Assembly: GCF_013032505.1 (NCBI RefSeq) | Contig: NZ_WQCG01000009.1 | Location: forward strand, 62,001 to 126,000 | DNA from: Ruegeria atlantica | GTDB lineage: Bacteria; Pseudomonadota; Alphaproteobacteria; Rhodobacterales; Rhodobacteraceae | Reading direction: 5' to 3' | DNA length: 64,000 bases | In this document: one piece after another, positions 1 through 7,718 of the stretch | Numbering within the stretch: position 1 is the stretch's first letter | Layout of the letters: each line of letters opens with the position of its first letter | Translations under genes and position numbers: made by a program | Notes under the pieces: model-generated | Database searches by the model: none | What the model saw: only the letters and a program-made list of their open reading frames with translations | Told to the model about the DNA's origin: nothing

Positions 1-1
1 C

Positions 2-922
2 CGTGAATTGGAACAACGGCTGGCAAACTTCCTGAACAAGGACGACTCCATTTTGTTTGCCGCCTGTTTCGATGCGAACGGAGGACTGTTTGAGCCTTTG
101 TTAGGGCCTGAAGACGCCATCATCTCGGACGGTCTGAACCACGCCTCGATCATCGACGGCGTTCGGTTGTGCAAGGCCAAGCGCTATCGCTACCTGAACA
201 ATGACATGAACGATCTTGAGGCTTGGCTTAAACAGGCACGCGAGGATGGGGCTCGACATATCATGATCGCGACCGATGGTGTGTTCTCGATGGATGGCTA
301 TTTGGCCAACCTGCCGAAAATCCGAGAGCTGGCCGACAAATACGACGCCATCGTCATGGTGGATGACTGCCACGCGACAGGCTTTATGGGGCCGAACGGC
401 GCGGGCACACCGGATCACTTCGGCGTCGATGTGGACATTCTGACGGGAACCTTGGGCAAGGCACTTGGGGGGGCAATCGGCGGTTACATCGCCGGGCCGC
501 AGCCAGTGATCGATCTGCTACGGCAGCGGGCGCGGCCCTATCTGTTCTCAAACTCGCTGCCACCGTCTATTGTCGCTGCTGGTCTCGAGGCAATTCGACT
601 GGTCGAAGAAGGCGACATGCTGCGCGCGCAACTGTTCGGCAACGCAAAATACTGGCGCGCAGGGCTTGAGAAGCTGGGCTTTGATCTTCTGCCTGGTGAG
701 CATCCGATTGTCCCGGTCATGTTGGGCGAGGCGCAGCTGGCGCAAGACATGGCATCAAGACTGTTCGACGAAGGCGTCTATGTCTCGGGCTTCTTCTTTC
801 CAGTCGTTCCACGCGGTCAGGCGCGGATCAGGACGCAGATGAACGCAGCTCTGACAAAGGATGAACTGGACCGCGCGCTGGCCGCCTTTGGCAAAGTCGG
901 CAAAGAGTTGGGAGTGATTTAA
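2..922 (+). CDS. kbl: 2-amino-3-ketobutyrate CoA ligase (glycine C-acetyltransferase), 5' truncated
   Basis: PLP enzyme that cleaves 2-amino-3-oxobutyrate with CoA to glycine and acetyl-CoA, the second step of threonine degradation. The reading frame is already open at base 2; about 306 C-terminal residues are visible, against roughly 395 for the family, so about 90 N-terminal residues lie outside the window. Visible class-II aminotransferase-fold features are the VDDCHATGFMG segment (cofactor-binding Asp and His) and the Schiff-base lysine in GTLGKALGGA (codon 458-460). The stop overlaps the next start by one base (TAATG), and tdh follows in the same operon, which settles Kbl over other alpha-oxoamine synthases. 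An internal TTG at 8 is not the start. Confidence 0.95.
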   Translation, partial: RELEQRLANFLNKDDSILFAACFDANGGLFEPLLGPEDAIISDGLNHASIIDGVRLCKAKRYRYLNNDMNDLEAWLKQAREDGARHIMIATDGVFSMDGYLANLPKIRELADKYDAIVMVDDCHATGFMGPNGAGTPDHFGVDVDILTGTLGKALGGAIGGYIAGPQPVIDLLRQRARPYLFSNSLPPSIVAAGLEAIRLVEEGDMLRAQLFGNAKYWRAGLEKLGFDLLPGEHPIVPVMLGEAQLAQDMASRLFDEGVYVSGFFFPVVPRGQARIRTQMNAALTKDELDRALAAFGKVGKELGVI

Positions 923-1872
923 TGATCCTTCCCTCTGTGATCCCCGCGATTGGGAACACACCTTTAGTCGACCTGTCGCGCATTTGCCAGCGACTGGATC
1001 TGGATGGCCGCATTCTGGCCAAGCTGGATTACCTGCTGCCGGGCTTCTCGAAGAAGGACCGCGCAGCAAGGTCAATTGTCGAACTGGCGCGCGCAGAAGG
1101 CACCCTGTCACCGGGGCAGACGGTTGTTGAACTGACCTCGGGAAATATGGGCACTGGGCTGGCGATTGTCTGCGGCATTCTGGGGCATCCTTTTGTCGCG
1201 GTCATGAGCGCCGGAAACTCGGTTGAGCGAGCGCGAATGATGCGTGCCCTTGGGGCCGAAGTCGTCATTGTCCCACAGGCCGAAGGCAGTAAACCCGGCG
1301 AGGTTTCTGGCGCGGACCTGGCTTTGGTGGACGAGGTCGCACAACGCGTTACAGCCGACCGAAACGCCTTTCGGGCCGATCAATTCGGTCATTCCGGTAA
1401 CCCCAAATCGCATGCCACGGGTACGGGGCCGGAAATCTGGGAGCAATCCGGCGGCACCGTTACGGCCTTTTGCGATTTTGCAGGTTCCGGCGGCACTCTA
1501 GCCGGGGTCGCTACCTTTCTCACCCCGCACGGAGTGCGCTGTTATGCCGTGGAACCCGAAGGCGCGCGGGCTATCGCTGGCGAAGCCATCATCAATCCCG
1601 ATCACCCGATTCAGGGCGGCGGCTATGCGATGGACGATCTGGTTCATCTGAACGGCACATCTGTGGCCGGGCATCTGTCGGTGTCGAGCGAGGCGGCGCG
1701 GGACGGGGCGCGGATGCTGGCCCGAACCGAAGGCATTTTCGCAGGCTACTCGGCAGGCGCAAACCTTGCTGGGGCGATTGAACTGTTGCGCGGTCCGGAA
1801 AAGGGCGGCTGCGTAGCGATTGTGATGTGTGACAGTGGGCTGAAGTACCTGTCGACCGATTTGTGGGAGTGA
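922..1872 (+). CDS. cysteine synthase-like PLP-dependent enzyme (fold type II)
   Basis: A 316-residue protein of the cysteine synthase / tryptophan synthase beta superfamily. It shows the PLP-lysine region near residues 35-45 (FSKKDRAARS, where cysteine synthases have a SVKDR-like motif), the substrate loop TSGNMGTGLA and a glycine-rich phosphate-binding loop (FAGSGGTLAG). The reaction cannot be fixed from sequence: beta-replacement (cysteine synthase, cystathionine beta-synthase type) or amino-acid lyase are possible. It lies between kbl and tdh, overlapping kbl by one base and ending 4 bases before tdh, so it is co-transcribed with threonine catabolism; a role on threonine, serine or a derivative is inference. 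Confidence 0.85.
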   Translation: MILPSVIPAIGNTPLVDLSRICQRLDLDGRILAKLDYLLPGFSKKDRAARSIVELARAEGTLSPGQTVVELTSGNMGTGLAIVCGILGHPFVAVMSAGNSVERARMMRALGAEVVIVPQAEGSKPGEVSGADLALVDEVAQRVTADRNAFRADQFGHSGNPKSHATGTGPEIWEQSGGTVTAFCDFAGSGGTLAGVATFLTPHGVRCYAVEPEGARAIAGEAIINPDHPIQGGGYAMDDLVHLNGTSVAGHLSVSSEAARDGARMLARTEGIFAGYSAGANLAGAIELLRGPEKGGCVAIVMCDSGLKYLSTDLWE

Positions 1873-1876
1873 CCAA

Positions 1877-2920
1877 ATGCGACCCAACACCATGAAAGCG
1901 CTTGAGAAATCCAAGCCCGAAGAAGGTCTGTGGATGGTGCAGGCCCCCGTACCAGAGATCGGCCCGGAAGAGGTTCTGATCCGCATCAACAAGACCGGGA
2001 TTTGCGGGACGGATATCCACATCTGGAACTGGGATGCCTGGGCTGCCGCCACCGTGCCGATTCCGATGATCACCGGCCACGAATTCGCAGGTGAGATCGT
2101 CGAGATGGGCCGCAATGTAACCGGTCTTGAGATTGGCCAGCGTTGTTCCGGCGAAGGCCACCTGATCACTACCGACAGCCGCCAAAGTCGCGCAGGAAAG
2201 TTCCATCTGGATCCCGGCACACGCGGGATCGGAGTAAACGAACAGGGGGCCTTTGCCCAATACCTGAAGCTTCCTGCTTTCAATGTGGTGCCATTGCCCA
2301 AGGATGTTCCGGACGAGATTGGTGCCATCCTCGACCCGCTGGGCAACGCCGTTCACACAGCGCTCAGCTTTGACTTGCTTGGCGAAGATGTTCTGATTAC
2401 CGGCGCTGGCCCGATTGGAATCATGGCCGCCGCCGTCGCACGCCATGCAGGGGCTCGGCATGTCGTGATCACCGATATCAACCCGGATCGTCTGAAACTG
2501 GCCGAACATGTCGTGCCCACCGTGCGGCCTGTGGACGTCAGCAAAGAAGATCTGCAGGACGTCATAACAGAACTCGGCATGCAGCAGGGATTTGACGTCG
2601 GCCTGGAAATGTCCGGCTCCCAAGTTGCGCTGGACCAGATGGTCGAGGCGCTGGTGATGGGCGGCAAGATCGCACTGTTGGGTATTCCACCCGGGAAATC
2701 CCCTGTGGATTGGTCCCGGATCGTGTTCAAGGCCATCACTATAAAGGGCGTTTATGGGCGTGAGATGTTCGAGACGTGGTACAAGATGATCGCCATGCTG
2801 CAGAACGGTCTGGATGTCAGCCGAGTGATCACACACCAAATGAAGGTCGACGATTTTGCCAAAGGTTTTGCTGCGATGAAATCTGGTCAATCCGGCAAGG
2901 TTGTTCTGGACTGGACTTAA
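1877..2920 (+). CDS. tdh: L-threonine 3-dehydrogenase lacking the structural-zinc cysteines
   Basis: Zinc- and NAD-dependent medium-chain dehydrogenase oxidising threonine to 2-amino-3-oxobutyrate, the substrate of Kbl. The 347 residues follow the E. coli-type enzyme closely. Catalytic zinc residues are present (Cys43 in GICGTD; His68-Glu69 in GHEF), as are the Rossmann motif GAGPIGIMAA and the YGREMFETWYKM segment. The four cysteines that normally bind the structural zinc are all replaced: Thr98, Ser101, Ser104 and Asp112. The ATG at 1877 has a GGGAG box 7 bases upstream; an alternative ATG at 1892 would match the usual N terminus of the family. Last gene of the kbl operon. Confidence 0.95.
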   Translation: MRPNTMKALEKSKPEEGLWMVQAPVPEIGPEEVLIRINKTGICGTDIHIWNWDAWAAATVPIPMITGHEFAGEIVEMGRNVTGLEIGQRCSGEGHLITTDSRQSRAGKFHLDPGTRGIGVNEQGAFAQYLKLPAFNVVPLPKDVPDEIGAILDPLGNAVHTALSFDLLGEDVLITGAGPIGIMAAAVARHAGARHVVITDINPDRLKLAEHVVPTVRPVDVSKEDLQDVITELGMQQGFDVGLEMSGSQVALDQMVEALVMGGKIALLGIPPGKSPVDWSRIVFKAITIKGVYGREMFETWYKMIAMLQNGLDVSRVITHQMKVDDFAKGFAAMKSGQSGKVVLDWT

Positions 2921-2965
2921 CGCTCTGGAGTTGCGCAAGTTAAGACCCTAAACAGGGGTGAACTC

Positions 2966-3220
2966 ATGCGTTTGGAGGAGCAAATGGTATGGGGACAAAT
3001 ATTCCGCGATAAGGGCCGGTATTGTTACCTTTGCGCCTTGGCCAAAAAGCGGATGGGTGTCGAATCCCTGTTCCAGCGCTGGCGCTTTGACGATGTCCAA
3101 GCAGTGGATTGCGTGATCGGTGACCAACCTGGCACCGGCAGTTCCAGCGGCGTGTCCTTTCTGCGTAGGGCCTTGGATTTGCGATGCTTCCATGATCTTT
3201 TCGATGTACGCCCGAATTGA
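2966..3220 (+). pseudogene. kynA: tryptophan 2,3-dioxygenase remnant (C-terminal end only)
   Basis: From about base 3058 this frame encodes the C-terminal end of tryptophan 2,3-dioxygenase. The run RWRFDDVQAV, then GTGSSSGVSFLRRAL, then FHDLFDVRPN and a stop mirrors the family's WRF..H.., RGTGG(T/S)SGV.YL and FP.LFDVR endings. Only about 53 recognisable residues of roughly 280 remain, and the haem-binding N-terminal part is absent; the first ~30 codons of the open frame show no resemblance I can place. It sits 23 bases upstream of a kynurenine-formamidase-like hydrolase, its usual partner, so I read it as a decayed kynA. The short overlapping minus-strand frames here look spurious. Confidence 0.72.
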
Positions 3221-3243
3221 TGTTTGCGGAGCAGGAGTAGGCA

Positions 3244-4071
3244 ATGCTGTACCGAGGGTTCACTCAGGATGAGCTGGAGCGGGAATACTCTCCCAGTTCC
3301 ATGATCGGTGGTGATTTGACGCCTTACCTGGACAGCTACACCGCGCTGAGCGCGCAACACCGGGCCAGGATGGAGGTGAGGGAGAACCTCGCTTACGGCG
3401 ATGCTCCGGCGCAGGTGCTGGATTTCTTTCCGGCAAAGGGAACAGGTGCGCCGCTGCATGTTTTTGTCCACGGCGGCTATTGGCAAGCGCTCAGCCAGCG
3501 CGAATCCGCGATGATGGCGCCCGCCCTGATCGAAGCAGAGCATTCCTTTGCAACGTTGAACTATACGCTGGCCCCCGACGCGCGACTGAATCAGATGATC
3601 GACGAGTGCCGCGATGCGCTGTTGTGGCTGGCCGCCCAGGCCGGTGCGCTGGGATTCGATCCGTCACGGATCACCCTGTCAGGACACAGTGCAGGCGCGC
3701 ATCTTGTGGCGATGGTCTTGTCGACCTCGGCTGATGCATTGGCCCGTGCAGGGCTGCGCGTGCGGGATGTGATCCTGATCAGTGGTATCTATGATCTGGA
3801 ACCGATCAGCCAGACCTCGGTGAACGACCCGCTGAAATTGACCCCGGTCGAAGTACATGATCTGTCCCCCATGCTGCACCCGCCCGCGCCGGGCCCGCGG
3901 TACCACGTGACAGTGGCCGAGCGCGACACGCCCGAGTTCATCCGCCAGAGTCGGGCTTATGCTGAATTGCTGCGCAAAGCCGGGCATTCCGTTAGTTTCG
4001 AATTGAAAAAGGGGATGCAGCATTTCGACATCATCATGCATCCCGGCACGTTTCTGCCGTCGGCGCGCTAG
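3244..4071 (+). CDS. alpha/beta hydrolase, kynurenine formamidase (arylformamidase)-like
   Basis: A 275-residue serine hydrolase with the oxyanion-hole motif HGGYW at residues 76-80, a nucleophile elbow GHSAGAH (Ser149), a probable acid Asp228 (AERDTP) and His260 (MQHFD). HGGYW with this length is typical of the arylformamidase/carboxylesterase branch that hydrolyses N-formylkynurenine. The remnant of tryptophan 2,3-dioxygenase just upstream supports that assignment. The ATG at 3244 follows an AGGAG box 7-8 bases away. With kynA broken and no kynureninase visible, the present substrate is uncertain; a general esterase is the alternative. It is soluble, with no signal peptide. Confidence 0.8.
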   Translation: MLYRGFTQDELEREYSPSSMIGGDLTPYLDSYTALSAQHRARMEVRENLAYGDAPAQVLDFFPAKGTGAPLHVFVHGGYWQALSQRESAMMAPALIEAEHSFATLNYTLAPDARLNQMIDECRDALLWLAAQAGALGFDPSRITLSGHSAGAHLVAMVLSTSADALARAGLRVRDVILISGIYDLEPISQTSVNDPLKLTPVEVHDLSPMLHPPAPGPRYHVTVAERDTPEFIRQSRAYAELLRKAGHSVSFELKKGMQHFDIIMHPGTFLPSAR

Positions 4072-4380
4072 TCACACGTATCAAACCTCAGACAGGCGTG
4101 GCCTTTGCATCGGATACCAGCCCCGGCGCACAGCAGGTTTGTGGCAAACCCATCGTCGTCTGTTTCAAGCTCAAAGCAGACTTTGACCGGTAGCCCGAGT
4201 ATCGCAATTTCCACTACTCTGCTTACTTTGAAACAATGGTCAGAGCTAAGGCCAGTTTTGAAGCTTCATATTCTTCGGTTATTCGGCGTTCCGTTCCAAT
4301 ACTATTGTTTTCGTTGACACATTGCCTCGTATACGGTCCGGTAAATTACTCGACGTGTTTTAGCGCAAGGATTTGATGTC
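4072..4380. other. intergenic region upstream of aspartate decarboxylase
   Basis: No supportable gene. The second half is clearly more AT-rich than the surrounding coding sequence and should carry the promoter of the decarboxylase gene. A TTGACA hexamer lies at 4314-4319, but no good -10 element sits 16-18 bases downstream. A ribosome-binding AAGGA precedes the ATG at 4381. Confidence 0.5.
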
Positions 4381-6012
4381 ATGCCAGAATCTCTCGACCT
4401 GCATAAGTTTGAAAATCTAAGCCCTTTCCAAATTAAAGACGAGCTCATCAAGCTGGCTCAGAAAGAGTCGCGCCAGATGGCATTGCCGTATCTGAATGCC
4501 GGGCGAGGTAATCCGAACTGGATTGCCACCAAGGCCCGCGAGGCGTTCTTCCTGCTGGGCCAGTTCGCGATGACCGAGGCGCAGCGCCATCGCAATGAAC
4601 CGCAGGTAGGATTGGCTGGGATGCCGCAGGGGCCCGGGTGCTACGAAAGGCTCAAGGCCTATTGCAAGACGTCCGAAGGCAAGAACGGCCCTCCGGGCGC
4701 GGATACGCTTGTCGCCATGGTGGATTTTGCAATTCAAAAATTCGGCTTCACCCCGGACGATTTCGTTCTGGAGTTGACCGATGGCATTGTCGGGGATCAC
4801 TATCCGATGCCGGACCGGTGCATGAAACACAACGAGGCGATTGTCCATGAATACGTGATGTGGGCGATGTGTTCAGGCCATCGGCCTGATGCCAAGTTCG
4901 ACATTTACGCCGTCGAAGGTGGAACCGCTGCGATGTGCTACATCTTTAAGGCGCTGAAGAACCAAAGGCTGCTTAATGCGGGTGACACCATCGCGCTGGG
5001 GACGCCAATCTTTACCCCCTACCTCGAAATGCCCGTGCTTGAAGACTATGGGTTGAACGTGGTGGATGTGTCCTCGGAAGAAGAAGATCATTTCCAGCTG
5101 ACCGATGACGATCTCGAGCAACTGGCCGATCCCAAGGTCAAAGCGCTGTTTCTGGTCAACCCGGGCAACCCGTCCTCGGTCGCGATCAGCCCCGAGATCA
5201 TGGCTCGTCTGGTCGAATTTGTCAAAACCCGGCGTCCTGACCTGATCATCCTGACCGATGATGTCTACGGAACCTTTGTTCCAAACTTTCAGTCGGTGAT
5301 GGGCCACCTGCCGGAAAATACCATCGGGGTCTACTCGTACTCCAAGTATTTCGGCTGTACGGGCTGGCGCCTCGGCGCGATCCTCGTGGCTGAAAACAAC
5401 ATCTTCGACAAGATGATTGCCAACGCACCGGATGACGTAAAATCCGTTGTCAACGCACGTTACGAGGCACTGACCCCGGATCCCGACTCTTTCAAGTTCA
5501 TCGATCGGATCGTGGCCGACAGTCGGGATGTAGCGCTCAACCACACCGCCGGGCTGTCGCTGCCTCAACAAGTGATGATGACATTGTTCTCGCTGGTTGA
5601 ATTGATGGACGAGGACAAAGCCTATCAGAAGTTCTGTTGGGGCATTCTGAAGCATCGCTTTGATGAACTGGTCGAAGGGTTGGGCATCGAAGTTCCAGAC
5701 AACCCGTTGTTCGACAAATATTACGGGATCATCGATTTCGAGTTCTGGCTGCGCAAATACGTGGGCGAAGAAGTGGTCGAGTGGATCAAGGAAAACGTTC
5801 ATCCTCTGGATATCTCCTTCAAACTGGCGCAGGACCACGGGATCGTGTTGCTGAACGGCTCGGGCTTTGACGCACCGAATTGGTCGGCGCGCGTGTCCTT
5901 CGCCAATCTCGACGACAGCGCCTATCGTCAGATCGGGCGGGCGGTGCGGGCCGTGGCTACCGGATATGTGCAGGCCTACCGTGCTTCGAAAGGATTACCG
6001 CTCCATGGTTGA
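4381..6012 (+). CDS. asdA: aspartate 4-decarboxylase (bifunctional aspartate aminotransferase)
   Basis: PLP enzyme converting L-aspartate to L-alanine and CO2, with side aminotransferase activity. At 543 residues it has the family's long form, about 140 longer than ordinary class-I aminotransferases. Landmarks are the N-terminal family segment LNAGRGNPNW, the NPGNPSS substrate/PLP loop, the TDDVYGTF aspartate/tyrosine region and the Schiff-base lysine 322 in YSYSKYFGCTGWRLG. The following gene, 29 bases downstream, is an aspartate:alanine exchanger, the classic partner in the proton-motive decarboxylation cycle. Likely cytoplasmic and oligomeric. Confidence 0.93.
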   Translation: MPESLDLHKFENLSPFQIKDELIKLAQKESRQMALPYLNAGRGNPNWIATKAREAFFLLGQFAMTEAQRHRNEPQVGLAGMPQGPGCYERLKAYCKTSEGKNGPPGADTLVAMVDFAIQKFGFTPDDFVLELTDGIVGDHYPMPDRCMKHNEAIVHEYVMWAMCSGHRPDAKFDIYAVEGGTAAMCYIFKALKNQRLLNAGDTIALGTPIFTPYLEMPVLEDYGLNVVDVSSEEEDHFQLTDDDLEQLADPKVKALFLVNPGNPSSVAISPEIMARLVEFVKTRRPDLIILTDDVYGTFVPNFQSVMGHLPENTIGVYSYSKYFGCTGWRLGAILVAENNIFDKMIANAPDDVKSVVNARYEALTPDPDSFKFIDRIVADSRDVALNHTAGLSLPQQVMMTLFSLVELMDEDKAYQKFCWGILKHRFDELVEGLGIEVPDNPLFDKYYGIIDFEFWLRKYVGEEVVEWIKENVHPLDISFKLAQDHGIVLLNGSGFDAPNWSARVSFANLDDSAYRQIGRAVRAVATGYVQAYRASKGLPLHG

Positions 6013-6041
6013 GGTCGTTCGGTAGTAATAGGTAGGACTGC

Positions 6042-7715
6042 ATGGAACTGATCGGAGAGATCTTCGGCGCTCACCCCGAATTGGCCTTGTTTTGCAGCCT
6101 TGCCCTTGGCTATGCGATTGGAAAGATCACTATCGGCTCGTTTACCGTTGGATCGGTAGCGGGCTGTCTTCTGGCTGGCGTTCTTGTCGGCCAGACCGGA
6201 GTCGAAATTTCGGACGACCTGAAGCAGGCGTTCTTCATGCTGTTTCTGTTTTCCATTGGCTACAGGACCGGTCCACAGTTCTTCCGATCTTTGAACGCCA
6301 GCGCCTTGCCCCAGATCGCGATCACAGTTTTGCTCTGCGTCGTAGCGTTGGTAGCAGCCGCTCTGCTGGCGCCTTTGATGGGGCTATCGGTTGGTATAGC
6401 GGCCGGGCTTTTGGCGGGCGGCGCTACGGAAAGTGCAACATTGGGCGTCGCCATCGATGCCTTTGCCAAGACCGGTGCCGACGAGGCGGCCCAACAGATA
6501 TTTGACGCCGAAATCGCAACCGGCTTTGCGGTGGCATACTTCGTCGGCGTCATCGCCACGATCTTCTTCCACACTCAACTGGCCCCCCGGTTTTATGGGC
6601 GGTCGCTGAAAGAGGCGTGTGCCGAATACGAGGCAAAGCTGGATGACGATTCCACTCCGATCGTTCCTCAACACCGCGATTTCGAAGCCCGTGCCTATCG
6701 CATCGCACCAAAATTCGCGGGCCACACCGTAGCAGAGGTGGAAGCCCGCGTCCCGGATCATGTCCGCGCCTATATCGACCGGGTGCGGCGCGGAGACAAA
6801 ATCCTGCCCACGTCGCGCGACATGGTTCTGCAGGACAATGATATCGCGGCAATTGCAGGCATGCGCTCATTCCTGATCGACCATGCCAATGAGATTGGGG
6901 AGGAAGTTGAAGATCCCGAATTGCTGGACCTGCCGGTCGAAACAGACGACATCGTGGTGACCAATAGCGAGCTGGTCAACCGGACCCTCGGCGAGTTGTC
7001 GACCTATCCCGAAGCCCGTACGGTGTTTTTGCGCGGCATCATGCGCAGCGGTGAACGGCTGCCGATTTTTCGAGGCGTAACACTGCACAAAGGCGACGTG
7101 CTGACGGTGTCCGGAACACGTAGCCATATCACGGACGCAGCCGCCAAGCTGGGTTACCTGGATCGGGAAACAAGCAAAACCGACATGGTCTTTGTGGCGT
7201 TCTTCATTTTGATCGGGGGCCTGATCGGTATTCCGGCGTTGAAATACGGAGCGGTGGAACTGGGCCTTGGCACGTCCGTCGGCGTCCTTCTGGGCGGGCT
7301 GGTTGCAGGTTGGTTGCGCTCGGTTCGCAGAACATTCGGCTTTGTCCCCGAAGCAACGCTTTGGATTTTCGATTCCGTCGGGTTATGCGTTTTTGTGGCC
7401 TGCGTTGGCATCACGTCCGGCACCAGTTTCGTGGCAGGCGTTCTGGAAAGCGGTCCATCGCTGATTATCGGATCGCTAGCCATAGTCCTCCTCGCCCACG
7501 GCTCGGCCATTTTTGTCGGCCACAAAGTGTTCAAGATCAACGAAGGCGTACTGGCCGGAACTTGTTGCGGAGCTGGAACATCGGCCCCAGCACTGGCCGC
7601 CGTGCAGGAAGCGGCGCAAAGTCAGGTGCCCACGCTTGGTTATGGGTTGGGTTACGCCGTGGGCAACGTGCTGTTGGCGCTATGGGGCTCGGTCATCATC
7701 CTTTTGCTGCTCTGA
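6042..7715 (+). CDS. aspT: aspartate:alanine exchanger family transporter
   Basis: A 557-residue inner-membrane antiporter of the AspT/AAE family, expected to import aspartate and export the alanine made by the upstream decarboxylase. The N-terminal half has about five hydrophobic segments (residues ~10-175), then a cytosolic middle with two TrkA-C-like regulatory domains (~205-375), then five or so more segments. The C-terminal family signature is visible as GAGTSAPALAAVQEAAQS followed by GYGLGYAVGNVLL. It is probably transcribed with asdA. Its stop lies only 3 bases from the stop of a second, oppositely oriented family member. Confidence 0.88.
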   Translation: MELIGEIFGAHPELALFCSLALGYAIGKITIGSFTVGSVAGCLLAGVLVGQTGVEISDDLKQAFFMLFLFSIGYRTGPQFFRSLNASALPQIAITVLLCVVALVAAALLAPLMGLSVGIAAGLLAGGATESATLGVAIDAFAKTGADEAAQQIFDAEIATGFAVAYFVGVIATIFFHTQLAPRFYGRSLKEACAEYEAKLDDDSTPIVPQHRDFEARAYRIAPKFAGHTVAEVEARVPDHVRAYIDRVRRGDKILPTSRDMVLQDNDIAAIAGMRSFLIDHANEIGEEVEDPELLDLPVETDDIVVTNSELVNRTLGELSTYPEARTVFLRGIMRSGERLPIFRGVTLHKGDVLTVSGTRSHITDAAAKLGYLDRETSKTDMVFVAFFILIGGLIGIPALKYGAVELGLGTSVGVLLGGLVAGWLRSVRRTFGFVPEATLWIFDSVGLCVFVACVGITSGTSFVAGVLESGPSLIIGSLAIVLLAHGSAIFVGHKVFKINEGVLAGTCCGAGTSAPALAAVQEAAQSQVPTLGYGLGYAVGNVLLALWGSVIILLLL

Positions 7716-7718
7716 CCC

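Noticed and set aside
1592..2938. 448-residue minus-strand frame opposite tdh
   Set aside because: Antisense shadow; tdh on the plus strand is unmistakable.
2948..3263. Minus-strand open frames of about 98 residues overlapping the kynA remnant
   Set aside because: No family resemblance and unlikely residue pattern; the plus frame matches the end of tryptophan 2,3-dioxygenase instead.
4105..4317. 70-residue plus-strand frame before the aspartate decarboxylase
   Set aside because: AT-rich intergenic sequence, no ribosome-binding site and no protein-like composition.
4314..4347. Promoter with TTGACA and TAAATT before asdA
   Set aside because: Spacing between the elements is 22 bases, too long for a sigma-70 promoter.
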